A stretch of 44,788 nucleotides of DNA from Propylenella binzhouense (lineage in GTDB: Bacteria > Pseudomonadota > Alphaproteobacteria > Rhizobiales > Afifellaceae), in assembly GCF_009866965.1 (NCBI RefSeq), contig NZ_SPKJ01000027.1, positions 1 through 44,788 on the forward strand, written 5' to 3'. Position 1 is the stretch's first letter. Every line of letters starts with the position of its first letter. The position numbers and the translations under genes are program-made. Below are positions 1-6,718 of this stretch, one piece after another. The notes beneath the pieces are model-generated. The model had not been told where the DNA came from. It did no database searches and saw only the letters and a program-made list of their open reading frames with translations.

Positions 1-956
1 CGCGCCTCGCGCCCGCCGCGGCGGCGCCCGCCGGAGACCTCGGCCGCGGCATGGGCGGCCTCGCCGCCGGTCGCCTGCACATCCGCAGCCTGGCCCGCCG
101 GCCGGTCCCGGTAGGTCCGGATCCAGGTCATGCAGTCGCGGTCCGTTCCCATCAGCACGTTGGCGCCGCGCACGGCCTCCATCTCCTGGGGGCGGAGCGG
201 GTTCATGATCGCCGAGGTCATGCCGGCGGCGATCGCCATCGGGAGGAACGCCGCATTGATGCCGTGCCGGTGCGGCAGGCCGAAGGAGATGTTCGAGGCG
301 CCGCAGCTGGTATTGACCTTCAGTTCCTCGCGGAGCCGCCGGACCAGGGCGAAGACCTGCAGGCCGGCCGTCCCCATCGCGCCGATCGGCATGACCAGCG
401 GATCGACCACGATGTCGGCCGCCTTGATGCCGTAATCGGCGGCGCGCTCGACGATCTTCTTGGCGACGGCGAAGCGGACGTCGGGATCTTCCGAAATGCC
501 GGTCTCGTCGTTGGAGATCGCGATCACCGGCACGTCGTATTTCTTCACGAGCGGCAGGATCAGCTCGAGGCGGTCCTCCTCGCCGGTGACGGAATTGACG
601 AGCGGCCGGCCCTTGGCGACCTCGAGCCCGGCCTTCAGCGCCGCCGGCACGGAGGAATCGATGCAGAGCGGCACCTCGACCAGGCCCTGCACCAGCTCGA
701 CGGTCTGGCGCAGCAGCGGCGGCTCGGTCTCGTTCGGGTTGACTGCGGTCACGCCGGCATTGACGTCGAGCACCATCGCCCCGGCGGCGACCTGGTCGCG
801 CGCATCCTTCGCCACCGTCTCGAAGTTCCCCGCAACCATCTCCGCTGCGAGCTTCTTCCGGCCGGTCGGATTGATGCGCTCTCCGATGACGCAGAAGGGC
901 TGGTCGAATCCGATGGCGACCTCGCGGGTCGCCGACGCCAGAACGGTTCGGGTCAT
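1..956 (-). CDS. Methyltetrahydrofolate:corrinoid methyltransferase, pterin-binding family (partial, C-terminus off the window)
   Basis: This frame reads 318 codons from an ATG at 956 to the window edge without a stop. The N-terminus contains CVIGERINPTGRKK, followed by AGAMVLDVNAG, CIDSS, and NTSCGASNISFGLP, all hallmarks of the pterin-binding (DHPS-like) TIM barrel of methyl-THF:corrinoid methyltransferases such as MtgA or the MetH folate domain. It would move a methyl group between a methylated corrinoid protein and tetrahydrofolate in the cytoplasm. The last 25 or so visible residues are Ala/Gly/Arg-rich, so the catalytic barrel is probably nearly complete and the missing part a short tail. 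The corrinoid protein at 6719-7417 is the obvious partner. Upstream lies an AT-rich inverted repeat at 981-996 over a plausible promoter. Family assignment is sure; the methyl donor and direction of transfer are inferred. Confidence 0.88.
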   Translation of the reverse strand, partial: MTRTVLASATREVAIGFDQPFCVIGERINPTGRKKLAAEMVAGNFETVAKDARDQVAAGAMVLDVNAGVTAVNPNETEPPLLRQTVELVQGLVEVPLCIDSSVPAALKAGLEVAKGRPLVNSVTGEEDRLELILPLVKKYDVPVIAISNDETGISEDPDVRFAVAKKIVERAADYGIKAADIVVDPLVMPIGAMGTAGLQVFALVRRLREELKVNTSCGASNISFGLPHRHGINAAFLPMAIAAGMTSAIMNPLRPQEMEAVRGANVLMGTDRDCMTWIRTYRDRPAGQAADVQATGGEAAHAAAEVSGGRRRGGREA

Positions 957-978
957 GTCTCTGCCTGCCGACGTGTCA

Positions 979-998
979 ACATAAAGATGTCTTTATAT
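979..998 (-). promoter_or_regulatory. Inverted-repeat operator and likely promoter of the methyl-THF methyltransferase gene
   Basis: ATAAAGA (981-987) and TCTTTAT (990-996) form a perfect 7-bp inverted repeat with a 2-bp spacer; one further pair matches at 979/998. It stands out as an AT-rich island in GC-rich DNA, 25 bp upstream of the start codon at 956. On the reverse strand a TTGAGC (1018-1013) is 17 bp from TAAAGA (995-990), so the repeat would cover the -10 box, as expected for a repressor site. AT-rich inverted repeats of this kind are used by ArsR-type methionine-cycle repressors (SahR); that link is inference. Confidence 0.5.
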
Positions 999-1024
999 GC
1001 AAATATCGCTGCGCTCAAGGGCTG

Positions 1025-1064
1025 CCGCGATGCATTCCGCGCCGCGATGCATTCCGCGCCGCGG
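1025..1064. repeat. Tandem repeat, 17-bp unit, two exact copies plus a partial third
   Basis: The 17-bp unit CCGCGATGCATTCCGCG occurs at 1025-1041 and again immediately at 1042-1058, and a third copy begins (CCGCGG) at 1059. It lies between the stop of the PF13769 gene (1080) and the methyl-THF methyltransferase promoter. It looks like a simple local duplication; no function is evident. Confidence 0.7.
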
Positions 1065-1079
1065 TGCCGGCATGCTCGG

Positions 1080-1382
1080 CTAGGCCCCTTCCCAGCCGTC
1101 GCTCTCGATCAGCCGGCGAAGCCGGTCCGCCCCGTATTCGCTCTCGAGACGGAGGAGGCTCGCATCGGCCTCCGCTTCGAGATCGTCCCCGCAGGGCTCC
1201 GGCGTCCCGCGCCGCCACTCCGCCAGATAGGCGTCGGTGTCGCGGGCGCCCACTTTCATCGCGCAGCGGTCGACCGCCTGGATGAACCGTTCCGGCAGCT
1301 CGCGCTTGGCGGCCTTCCGGCCCGCCTTGACGATCACCTGGGCCGGGATGTCCCGCCAGTAGACGATGATCCGATCAGCCAT
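1080..1382 (-). CDS. PF13769 'virulence factor' family small protein
   Basis: A 100-residue protein starting MADRIIVYWRDIPAQVIV, with the conserved core RDIPAQV..K.GR..AK..LP.RF..AVDRCAMK...D.DAYL.EWRR, which matches the small family annotated as 'virulence factor' (PF13769). The ATG at 1382 is chosen because it follows GGAGCGGAGAG at a suitable distance and fits the family N-terminus; the frame stays open further upstream but that part is low-complexity arginine-rich. The family has no proven biochemical role. In alphaproteobacteria I associate it with methyl-THF methyltransferase, DUF1638 and mttB genes, which is also the context here, so an accessory role in corrinoid methyl transfer is likelier than virulence. 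Acidic C-terminus; no signal peptide or membrane segment. Confidence 0.8.
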   Translation of the reverse strand: MADRIIVYWRDIPAQVIVKAGRKAAKRELPERFIQAVDRCAMKVGARDTDAYLAEWRRGTPEPCGDDLEAEADASLLRLESEYGADRLRRLIESDGWEGA

Positions 1383-1516
1383 CCGCGCTCTCCGCTCCGT
1401 CGTTCGTTTCGCAGGCCATACCCCGCCCGCCGCCCGGCCGCGAGCCCGCGAGCGGGATCGCCCGAGGTGCAACAAAGAATATTGCGTCGCCCGCGACTCC
1501 CCCTAGTGTGCGCCGC

Positions 1517-3007
1517 ATGCCGTTGACCAACACCGCCTTTGTCCGGGCCACGATCGGCCTCCTCGTGCTCGGACTGCTGATTCTCCTCAGCATCGTGGCG
1601 ACCGCGCTCTGGCTCGTCGAAAGGACCGACACGCTCGCCGACGATCTCGTGCAGTGGCAGCAGTTCCGTGCGGCCGCGCGCAATGTGACGACGACCGTCC
1701 TCGACGGGGAGAGCAGCGAGCGCGGCTACCTCATTACCCGGGAGGAGAAATATCTGGCTCCCTACCAGAACGCGATGGAGCGCGTCCGCGGCGAGGTGGC
1801 GGTGCTGCGCGACCGCGCCCGCGAGGTGCCGGAATATCAGGAGAGGGTGGAGGTCCTCGCGGACACGGTCCGGCAGCGCTTCGAAGCGATGCAGGAGGTT
1901 GTCGCGCTGATGGACGAAGGCCGGACGGCCGAGTCGATCGCGGTACTGCGGACCGACCGCGGCAAGGCGCTGATGGATTCGATCCGCGCAATCTCCGAGG
2001 AGCTGATCAGCGATGTCGACGAGCGCCTGCGCGCCAATTCGCTCGCCATGCTCGCGAGCGCGAGCCGGCTGACATGGGTCCTTATCGTCGGCGCGGTCAT
2101 GATCGTCATCGTCGCGGGCGGGTCCGTGTTCCTTGCGTTCCGCTATACGCGCGATCTCGAGCGGACACGCGGCGAGATCCAGGCGCTCAACGCGACGCTC
2201 GAGGAGCGCGTGGCGGAGCGGACCGGCGAACTCGCCCGCGCCAACGAGGAGGTGCAGCGCTTCGCCTATATCGTGAGCCACGATCTCCGCGCCCCGCTCG
2301 TCAACATCATGGGCTTCACCAGCGAGCTCGAGACCGGCATCACGGCGATCCGGGACTACATGGCAACCGTCGCCTTCGACGAGGAGGATCTCGCCGCGCG
2401 CGAGGCGAAGCTTGCCATCGAGACGGAGCTGCCCGAGGCGCTCGGCTTCATCAGGTCGTCGACCAGCAAGATGGACAGCCTGATCGGCGCAATCCTGAAG
2501 CTCTCGCGGGAGGGCCGGCGCGTGCTCAACGCGGAGCGCGTCAACGTGGAGACGCTCGTCGAGACCGCGGCCGACTCGGTCCGCCATCAAGTTGCCGAGA
2601 ACGGCGGCGAAATCGAAGTGCAGAAGCCGCTGCCCAGCATTATTTCTGATCGCGTGGCGCTGGAGCAGATCTTCGGAAATCTGATCGACAACGCGGTGAA
2701 GTATCTCGCCAAGGATCGCCCGGGCCACGTCGTGGTGAGCGGACAGGAGACGCGCATGGGCGTGCTCTACGAGATCCGCGACAACGGCCGCGGGATCGCG
2801 CCCGAGGATCGCGAGCGCGTGTTCGAGCTCTTCCGGCGTGCCGGCGCCCAGGACAAGCCCGGGGAAGGTATCGGGCTCCCGCATGTCCGCACGCTCGTTC
2901 GCCGCCTCGGCGGCGACATCGACTTCGAATCGCAGCTTGGACGGGGCACGACCTTTCGGGTAAGGCTCCCCAAAATTCTCCCACACGACCGCAAGGAAGC
3001 CGCGTGA
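1517..3007 (+). CDS. CHASE3-domain sensor histidine kinase
   Basis: A 496-residue membrane kinase. Residues about 11-33 form a first membrane segment, 34-180 a CHASE3 sensor domain (with the characteristic E-R-G-Y-L motif, SSERGYLITREEKYL), 184-208 a second membrane segment, then a coiled coil and the phosphoacceptor box FAYIVSHDLRAPL (His255). The ATPase domain has FGNLIDNAVKYLA, RDNGRGI and GEGIGLPHVRTL. It would sense an unknown periplasmic signal and phosphorylate the response regulator encoded immediately downstream, whose start overlaps this gene's stop. The ATG at 1517 is preferred; an in-frame GTG at 1508 would add three residues, and neither has a clear ribosome-binding site. The gene diverges from the PF13769 gene. 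Confidence 0.9.
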   Translation: MPLTNTAFVRATIGLLVLGLLILLSIVATALWLVERTDTLADDLVQWQQFRAAARNVTTTVLDGESSERGYLITREEKYLAPYQNAMERVRGEVAVLRDRAREVPEYQERVEVLADTVRQRFEAMQEVVALMDEGRTAESIAVLRTDRGKALMDSIRAISEELISDVDERLRANSLAMLASASRLTWVLIVGAVMIVIVAGGSVFLAFRYTRDLERTRGEIQALNATLEERVAERTGELARANEEVQRFAYIVSHDLRAPLVNIMGFTSELETGITAIRDYMATVAFDEEDLAAREAKLAIETELPEALGFIRSSTSKMDSLIGAILKLSREGRRVLNAERVNVETLVETAADSVRHQVAENGGEIEVQKPLPSIISDRVALEQIFGNLIDNAVKYLAKDRPGHVVVSGQETRMGVLYEIRDNGRGIAPEDRERVFELFRRAGAQDKPGEGIGLPHVRTLVRRLGGDIDFESQLGRGTTFRVRLPKILPHDRKEAA

Positions 3008-3450
3008 TGAACATCGCGACCCCCGTGACCATCGTAATGGTCGAGGACGACGAAGGGCATGCGCGCCTGATCGAGCGCAACATCCGCCGCGCCGGCGTGA
3101 ACAACGAGATCAAGACGTTCCAGGACGGAACGTCGGCACTCGAGTTCCTGCTCGGATCGGACGGCAGCGGCGAGGTCAGCCGCAACAGGGCGCTTCTGGT
3201 GCTGCTCGACCTCAACCTGCCGGACATGACCGGCATCGACATTCTCGCCAAGGTGAAGGCCAACGAGCATACCAGGCTCGCGCCGGTCGTGGTGCTCACC
3301 ACGACCGACGACCAGCGCGAGATCCAGCGCTGCTACGAACTCGGCGCGAACGTCTACATAACGAAGCCGGTGAACTACGAAGGCTTCGCGAACGCGATCC
3401 GCCAGCTCGGCCTGTTCTTCTCGGTGATGCAGGTTCCGGAGGCACCTTGA
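3007..3450 (+). CDS. Single-domain response regulator, Rcp1/CheY-like
   Basis: A 147-residue stand-alone receiver domain: acidic pocket VEDDEGHAR near residues 12-20, phosphoacceptor Asp68 in LVLLDLNLPDMTG, the switch threonines in VVLTTTDD, and the conserved lysine in VYITKPVNYEGF. There is no output domain. The long insertion between beta-2 and beta-3 and the LLDLNLP motif are typical of Rcp1-type regulators that pair with phytochrome- or CHASE3-type kinases. The start ATG at 3007 overlaps the TGA of the kinase gene, so translation is coupled. It probably relays phosphate from the upstream kinase to the receiver-kinase encoded next, or to another histidine phosphotransfer partner. Confidence 0.92.
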   Translation: MNIATPVTIVMVEDDEGHARLIERNIRRAGVNNEIKTFQDGTSALEFLLGSDGSGEVSRNRALLVLLDLNLPDMTGIDILAKVKANEHTRLAPVVVLTTTDDQREIQRCYELGANVYITKPVNYEGFANAIRQLGLFFSVMQVPEAP

Positions 3451-4490
3451 TGTCGCACGAGGGCGTTCGCGTCCTTTACGTCGACGACGATCCCGGCATA
3501 GCGCGCCTCGTGCAGAAGGCGCTCGAGCGCCGCGGCTATACCGTCGAGCATTCTCCCGACGGGATCGACGCGCTCAGGCGTGTGCGCGCGGGCGGCATCG
3601 ACGCGATCGGCCTCGATCATCACATGCCCCGCCTGAGCGGGCTCGATTTTCTGGGCGAGCTCGGCAGGCTCGAGGACCCGCCGCCGGTCGTCTACGTCAC
3701 CGGCTCCGGCGACACGCGCGTGGCGGTGGCGGCGCTCAAGGCGGGCGCCGCCGATTACGTCGTCAAGGACGTCGCCGGCGACTTCCTCGAACTCCTCGGC
3801 GCGGCGATCGACGGGGCGATCGATCAGGCGCGCCTGAAGCGCGAGCGGGATGCCGCCGAGCGCGCGGTGCGCGAAGCCCGCGACCATGCCGAGATGCTTC
3901 TGCGCGAGGTCAACCACCGCGTCGGCAACAGCCTCGCGCTGGTCGCCGCTCTGGTGCGGATGCAGGCGGCCGCCGTGCAGGATCCCGGGGCGGTCGAGGC
4001 GCTCAAGGAGACGCAGGCGCGGATTTCGGCGATCGCGGGGATCCATCGGCGCCTCTACACGTCGGACGACGTCCGCTACGTCGATGCCGACGCCTATCTC
4101 CGCAACCTCGTCGGCGAGCTCGAGGCGGCCATGCGCGATTCCGGCCGCCCGCACGCCATCAGGACGGAAATCGAGAAGGTGCCCGTGCCGACCGACAAGG
4201 CGGTCTCGATGGGCGTGGTCGTGACCGAACTCGTGACGAACGCCTACAAATACGCCTACCCGGAGGGAAATGCCGGCGAGATAAGGGTCAGTCTCCGGCG
4301 GACCGGCGAGGGGGACGGGCTTTGCCTCGTGGTCGAGGACGACGGCATCGGCCTCGACGCGGCGGGCGCGCCGAAGGGCACCGGCCTCGGCTCGCGGATC
4401 GTCGACGCGATGGCCGCCAACCTGCGCTCCGAGGTGGTCTTCGATGCCGGCCATCCCGGCACGCGGGTGATGATCAGCTTCCCGGTCTGA
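3450..4490 (+). CDS. Receiver-HisKA_2/HWE-type histidine kinase
   Basis: A 346-residue soluble protein with an N-terminal receiver (VLYVDDDPG; phosphoacceptor Asp56 in GLDHHMP; lysine in YVVKDV) followed by a HisKA_2 dimerisation domain (LLREVNHRVGNSLALVAAL, His156) and an ATPase domain (VVVTELVTNAYKYAY, VVEDDGIGL, GTGLGSRIV). The phosphoacceptor region is of the HisKA_2/HWE superfamily, which in alphaproteobacteria often feeds the PhyR-EcfG general stress pathway. Its ATG at 3450 overlaps the previous stop and follows a good GGAGG, giving three translationally coupled signalling genes. The expected effector is not encoded here. Note that the usual receiver motif D-x-x-M-P is present as DHHMP. 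Confidence 0.9.
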   Translation: MSHEGVRVLYVDDDPGIARLVQKALERRGYTVEHSPDGIDALRRVRAGGIDAIGLDHHMPRLSGLDFLGELGRLEDPPPVVYVTGSGDTRVAVAALKAGAADYVVKDVAGDFLELLGAAIDGAIDQARLKRERDAAERAVREARDHAEMLLREVNHRVGNSLALVAALVRMQAAAVQDPGAVEALKETQARISAIAGIHRRLYTSDDVRYVDADAYLRNLVGELEAAMRDSGRPHAIRTEIEKVPVPTDKAVSMGVVVTELVTNAYKYAYPEGNAGEIRVSLRRTGEGDGLCLVVEDDGIGLDAAGAPKGTGLGSRIVDAMAANLRSEVVFDAGHPGTRVMISFPV

Positions 4491-4533
4491 CCGGGCTCTC
4501 CGCCTTCCCGGCCGGCTGCGGTGGCGCGGACGC

Positions 4534-5775
4534 TCAGGCCTCCGGGCCGGCATAGCGCCCGGCCGTCTCCGGAAACATGGATTTCACGATCTTCAGGCGC
4601 GAAATGTCGGCGGTCGCGTCCATGTGAAGGAAGATCGAGGCGTCGCGGAAGAGCTTCTCGATCCCGAATTCCAGCATTGCGCCGTTGCCGCCGTGGAGCT
4701 CCATCGCGTGCTGGCAGACATGCATGATCTCCTCGCTGGCGAAGACCTTGGCCATGTTGCAGAGCGTCTCGCCGTCCGGATCCTTGCGGTCGACGGCGCG
4801 CGCTGCCTGGACGAGAAGGCTGCGGACGGCGGCGATGCGCATCGCCATGTCGGCGAGCCGGATCGCGACCGCCTGGTGCTTGATCAGGATGCGTCCGCCC
4901 TGGACGTAGCTCTGGACGTAGTCCGACGTGCGCTCGAAGGCGGCGACCCCGACGCCGAGATTCTTCGCGGCCTGGATGATCTTGCCGGGTCTGAAGTAGA
5001 TGCCGGCCTTGGAGAGTGCGTCGCCGGCGACGAGCAGGTGGTCGTCCGGCACGAAGCAGTCCTCGAAAACGATCTCGCCGTTGTTCATGAAACGGCAGCC
5101 GATCGTCTCGTTGCACTTCGTCACCGTCAGTCCCGGCGTGTCGCGCGGGACGAGGAAGCTCGAGGTACCCTGCAGCATGCCGACGCTCGGGTCGGTGTTG
5201 GCGTAGACGACATAGAGCGAGGCGTCGTAGCCGTTCGAGATGAACTGCTTGCGCCCGTTGATCACCCAGCCGCCGTCCCGGCGCGCCGCGCGCGTCTGCA
5301 TCGCCGCTTCCGGCACGTTGTAGGGCAGCCAGCGGTCGGAAGCGCCGCGCGGCTCGGTCAGGCAGTGTGCCAGCAGGAACTGCGGATCGGCGATCAGCCG
5401 GGGAAACCATTCCTCCTGGAGGTGGCGCGGCGCGAGGTTGCGCAGCAGGACCGAGACCTTCCAGTTCTGGACCAGCTTGTCGGCGAGGCCGGAATCGCCG
5501 CGCGCGATCTCCTCCGAGATGATGGCGAAGGTCTGCACCTCGGTCTCCGGATCGAGCTGCGTCCCGCCGAACTCCTCCGGAACGGCGAGCGTGCGGATGC
5601 CGATCGCATCGGCACCTTCCAGGATCTCCGGAGGCAGCCTTCCCTCGGGGTCCATCGACCATTCCTGCCGCCAGTTGGCCCGGATGAAGGGGTGCACCAC
5701 GTCGTCGATGAAGGCGCGGCAGGTCTGCCGCGTCAGCTTCTGCTCGTCTGACAGATCGCTCTCTTCCCAGTTCAT
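4534..5775 (-). CDS. Acyl-CoA dehydrogenase family flavoprotein with Asp in place of the usual catalytic Glu
   Basis: A 413-residue protein of normal family length. It has the N-terminal helical domain, the mid-domain motif LAHCLTEPRGASDR, the substrate/FAD segments INGRKQFISNGYDASLYVVYANT and MELHGGNGAMLEFGIEKLFRDA. The C-terminal segment that normally reads YEGT reads MDAT, placing Asp386 where medium-chain enzymes have the catalytic Glu; the alternative Glu of isovaleryl-CoA dehydrogenases is also not obvious (RPGKIIQAAKNLG). Start chosen at the ATG at 5775, which follows GGGGAGGAGCGG. The gene stands alone on its strand with an 18-bp near-palindrome 32 bp upstream. Neighbouring methyl-transfer genes suggest an acyl-CoA made from a betaine or carnitine-like compound, but the substrate is not shown. 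Confidence 0.88.
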   Translation of the reverse strand: MNWEESDLSDEQKLTRQTCRAFIDDVVHPFIRANWRQEWSMDPEGRLPPEILEGADAIGIRTLAVPEEFGGTQLDPETEVQTFAIISEEIARGDSGLADKLVQNWKVSVLLRNLAPRHLQEEWFPRLIADPQFLLAHCLTEPRGASDRWLPYNVPEAAMQTRAARRDGGWVINGRKQFISNGYDASLYVVYANTDPSVGMLQGTSSFLVPRDTPGLTVTKCNETIGCRFMNNGEIVFEDCFVPDDHLLVAGDALSKAGIYFRPGKIIQAAKNLGVGVAAFERTSDYVQSYVQGGRILIKHQAVAIRLADMAMRIAAVRSLLVQAARAVDRKDPDGETLCNMAKVFASEEIMHVCQHAMELHGGNGAMLEFGIEKLFRDASIFLHMDATADISRLKIVKSMFPETAGRYAGPEA

Positions 5776-5806
5776 CCGCTCCTCCCCGAATTGCGGTTCT
5801 CGCCGT

Positions 5807-5824
5807 CGTGCGAACGTTTGCACG
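5807..5824 (-). promoter_or_regulatory. 18-bp near-palindrome, LacI-like operator upstream of the acyl-CoA dehydrogenase
   Basis: CGTGCGAACGTTTGCACG is palindromic except for one pair (G5812/T5819). The core resembles the LacI-family consensus TGCAAACGTTTGCA. It sits between the end of the DUF1638 gene and the start of the acyl-CoA dehydrogenase gene, 32 bp before the latter's ATG, a natural position for an operator. The cognate regulator is not encoded in this window. Confidence 0.5.
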
Positions 5825-5852
5825 AAAAGAAGAGGCGGCGCTAGCCGGGATG

Positions 5853-6470
5853 TCAGGCGAGGCGGGCGAGGAAGGCGGGGAGGTCACCGAGGCCGGTCCT
5901 GCGCATCTCGAAGGCGAGGCCGAGGCGTTCCGCGGCCGCCGCGGCCTTGGCCGCCAGGCCGGCATCGTCGGTCTGCGCCAGGTAGACGAGCCGCCGGTAG
6001 TTCCCGAAATAGAGGTCGCGCAGTTCCGGATGGCGGTCGAGCCCGAGCCCCTCGACGACCAGCGTATCGAACTGGCGGGCGAGGAAGTCGGTGAGGAAGA
6101 AGGCGTCCATGTCCGCGTCCCCGCGCGCAAGGAACGCCTCGGTGCCGGAGAAGAAGGCATAGCAGTGCGGTCCGGGAATGCGCTCCACGCCTTCCTCGCG
6201 GCAGACCGCGTCGAGCGCGCCGCCGGTGCCGCAATCCGCGTAGGCGACCGCGATCGTCCTGTAGCGGCCGCGATTTTCCCGGACCGCGCCCCTGACGGCC
6301 TCCGCGATCCGCTCCGGGCGGTTGTGGAGGAGGGCGGGCAGGCAGGTCAGCGTGACGTGATCGAGCCCGCTCAGGCGCAGCGCGGCGCCGATCTCGCGGG
6401 CGAGGGCGCCGCACGCGATGACCAGTGCGCCGGAAGCCGGCCGGGCATCATCCGGCCTGGTGCTGTTCAC
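5853..6470 (-). CDS. DUF1638 protein linked to corrinoid methyl transfer
   Basis: A 205-residue cytosolic protein with the DUF1638 signature: IACGALAREI near the start, LPALLHNRPERI, VAYADCGTGG, GPHCYAFFSG, and the long conserved block TDFLARQFDTLVVEGLGLDRHPELRDLYFGNY (written here in pieces: TDFLARQFD, VVEGLGLDRHPEL, YFGNYRRLVYL). The invariant Cys and His residues suggest metal or corrinoid handling, but the family has no established function. The start is a GTG at 6470 preceded by AAGGA; no ATG fits. It points the same way as the corrinoid protein gene, from which it is separated by the entericidin gene on the other strand. Family occurrence beside mttB and methyl-THF methyltransferase genes supports an accessory or reactivation role. 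Confidence 0.85.
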   Translation of the reverse strand: MNSTRPDDARPASGALVIACGALAREIGAALRLSGLDHVTLTCLPALLHNRPERIAEAVRGAVRENRGRYRTIAVAYADCGTGGALDAVCREEGVERIPGPHCYAFFSGTEAFLARGDADMDAFFLTDFLARQFDTLVVEGLGLDRHPELRDLYFGNYRRLVYLAQTDDAGLAAKAAAAAERLGLAFEMRRTGLGDLPAFLARLA

Positions 6471-6471
6471 G

Positions 6472-6496
6472 GGAACGTTCCTTCTGCAATTCCGTT
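6472..6496 (+). promoter_or_regulatory. EcfG-type general stress promoter of the entericidin gene
   Basis: GGAAC at 6472-6476 and CGTT at 6493-6496 are separated by exactly 16 bases, matching the alphaproteobacterial EcfG promoter consensus GGAAC-N16/17-CGTT. Transcription would start near 6503, 40 bp before the lipoprotein ATG at 6543. The -35 element also forms the palindrome GGAACGTTCC (6472-6481). Entericidin-like genes are common members of the general stress regulon, which supports the call. Confidence 0.75.
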
Positions 6497-6542
6497 CGCG
6501 ACAGACCGGGTTTCCCCCGCAACGTCGTAAGGAGAACGGCTC

Positions 6543-6695
6543 ATGTCAACGAGTGCGAGATTGGCTTCGATGGCGGCGCTTCTCGTCGCTGCCGTCGCGC
6601 TCAGCGCCTGCGAGAATACCATCCGAGGCGCCGGCCAGGACGTGAAGGAGACGGCGAACGCCGTCGAGGGCGCCGCCCAGACGGTGGCGCAGTAG
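6543..6695 (+). CDS. Entericidin A/B-like small lipoprotein
   Basis: A 50-residue protein with a signal peptide MSTSARLASMAALLVAAVA and lipobox LSAC, so Cys23 becomes the lipidated N-terminus. The mature part ENTIRGAGQDVKETANAVEG has the N-T-x-x-G-x-G-x-D-x-x xx G pattern of entericidin EcnA/EcnB family lipoproteins. AAGGAG lies 10 bases before the ATG. In enterobacteria the pair is an antidote/toxin for programmed lysis; in alphaproteobacteria single copies are mainly stress-induced envelope lipoproteins. A consensus EcfG promoter is directly upstream, so expression in general stress or stationary phase is expected. It runs opposite to the flanking DUF1638 and corrinoid protein genes. Confidence 0.88.
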   Translation: MSTSARLASMAALLVAAVALSACENTIRGAGQDVKETANAVEGAAQTVAQ

Positions 6696-6718
6696 TCCCG
6701 CGGGCCGCCTGAACCGGG

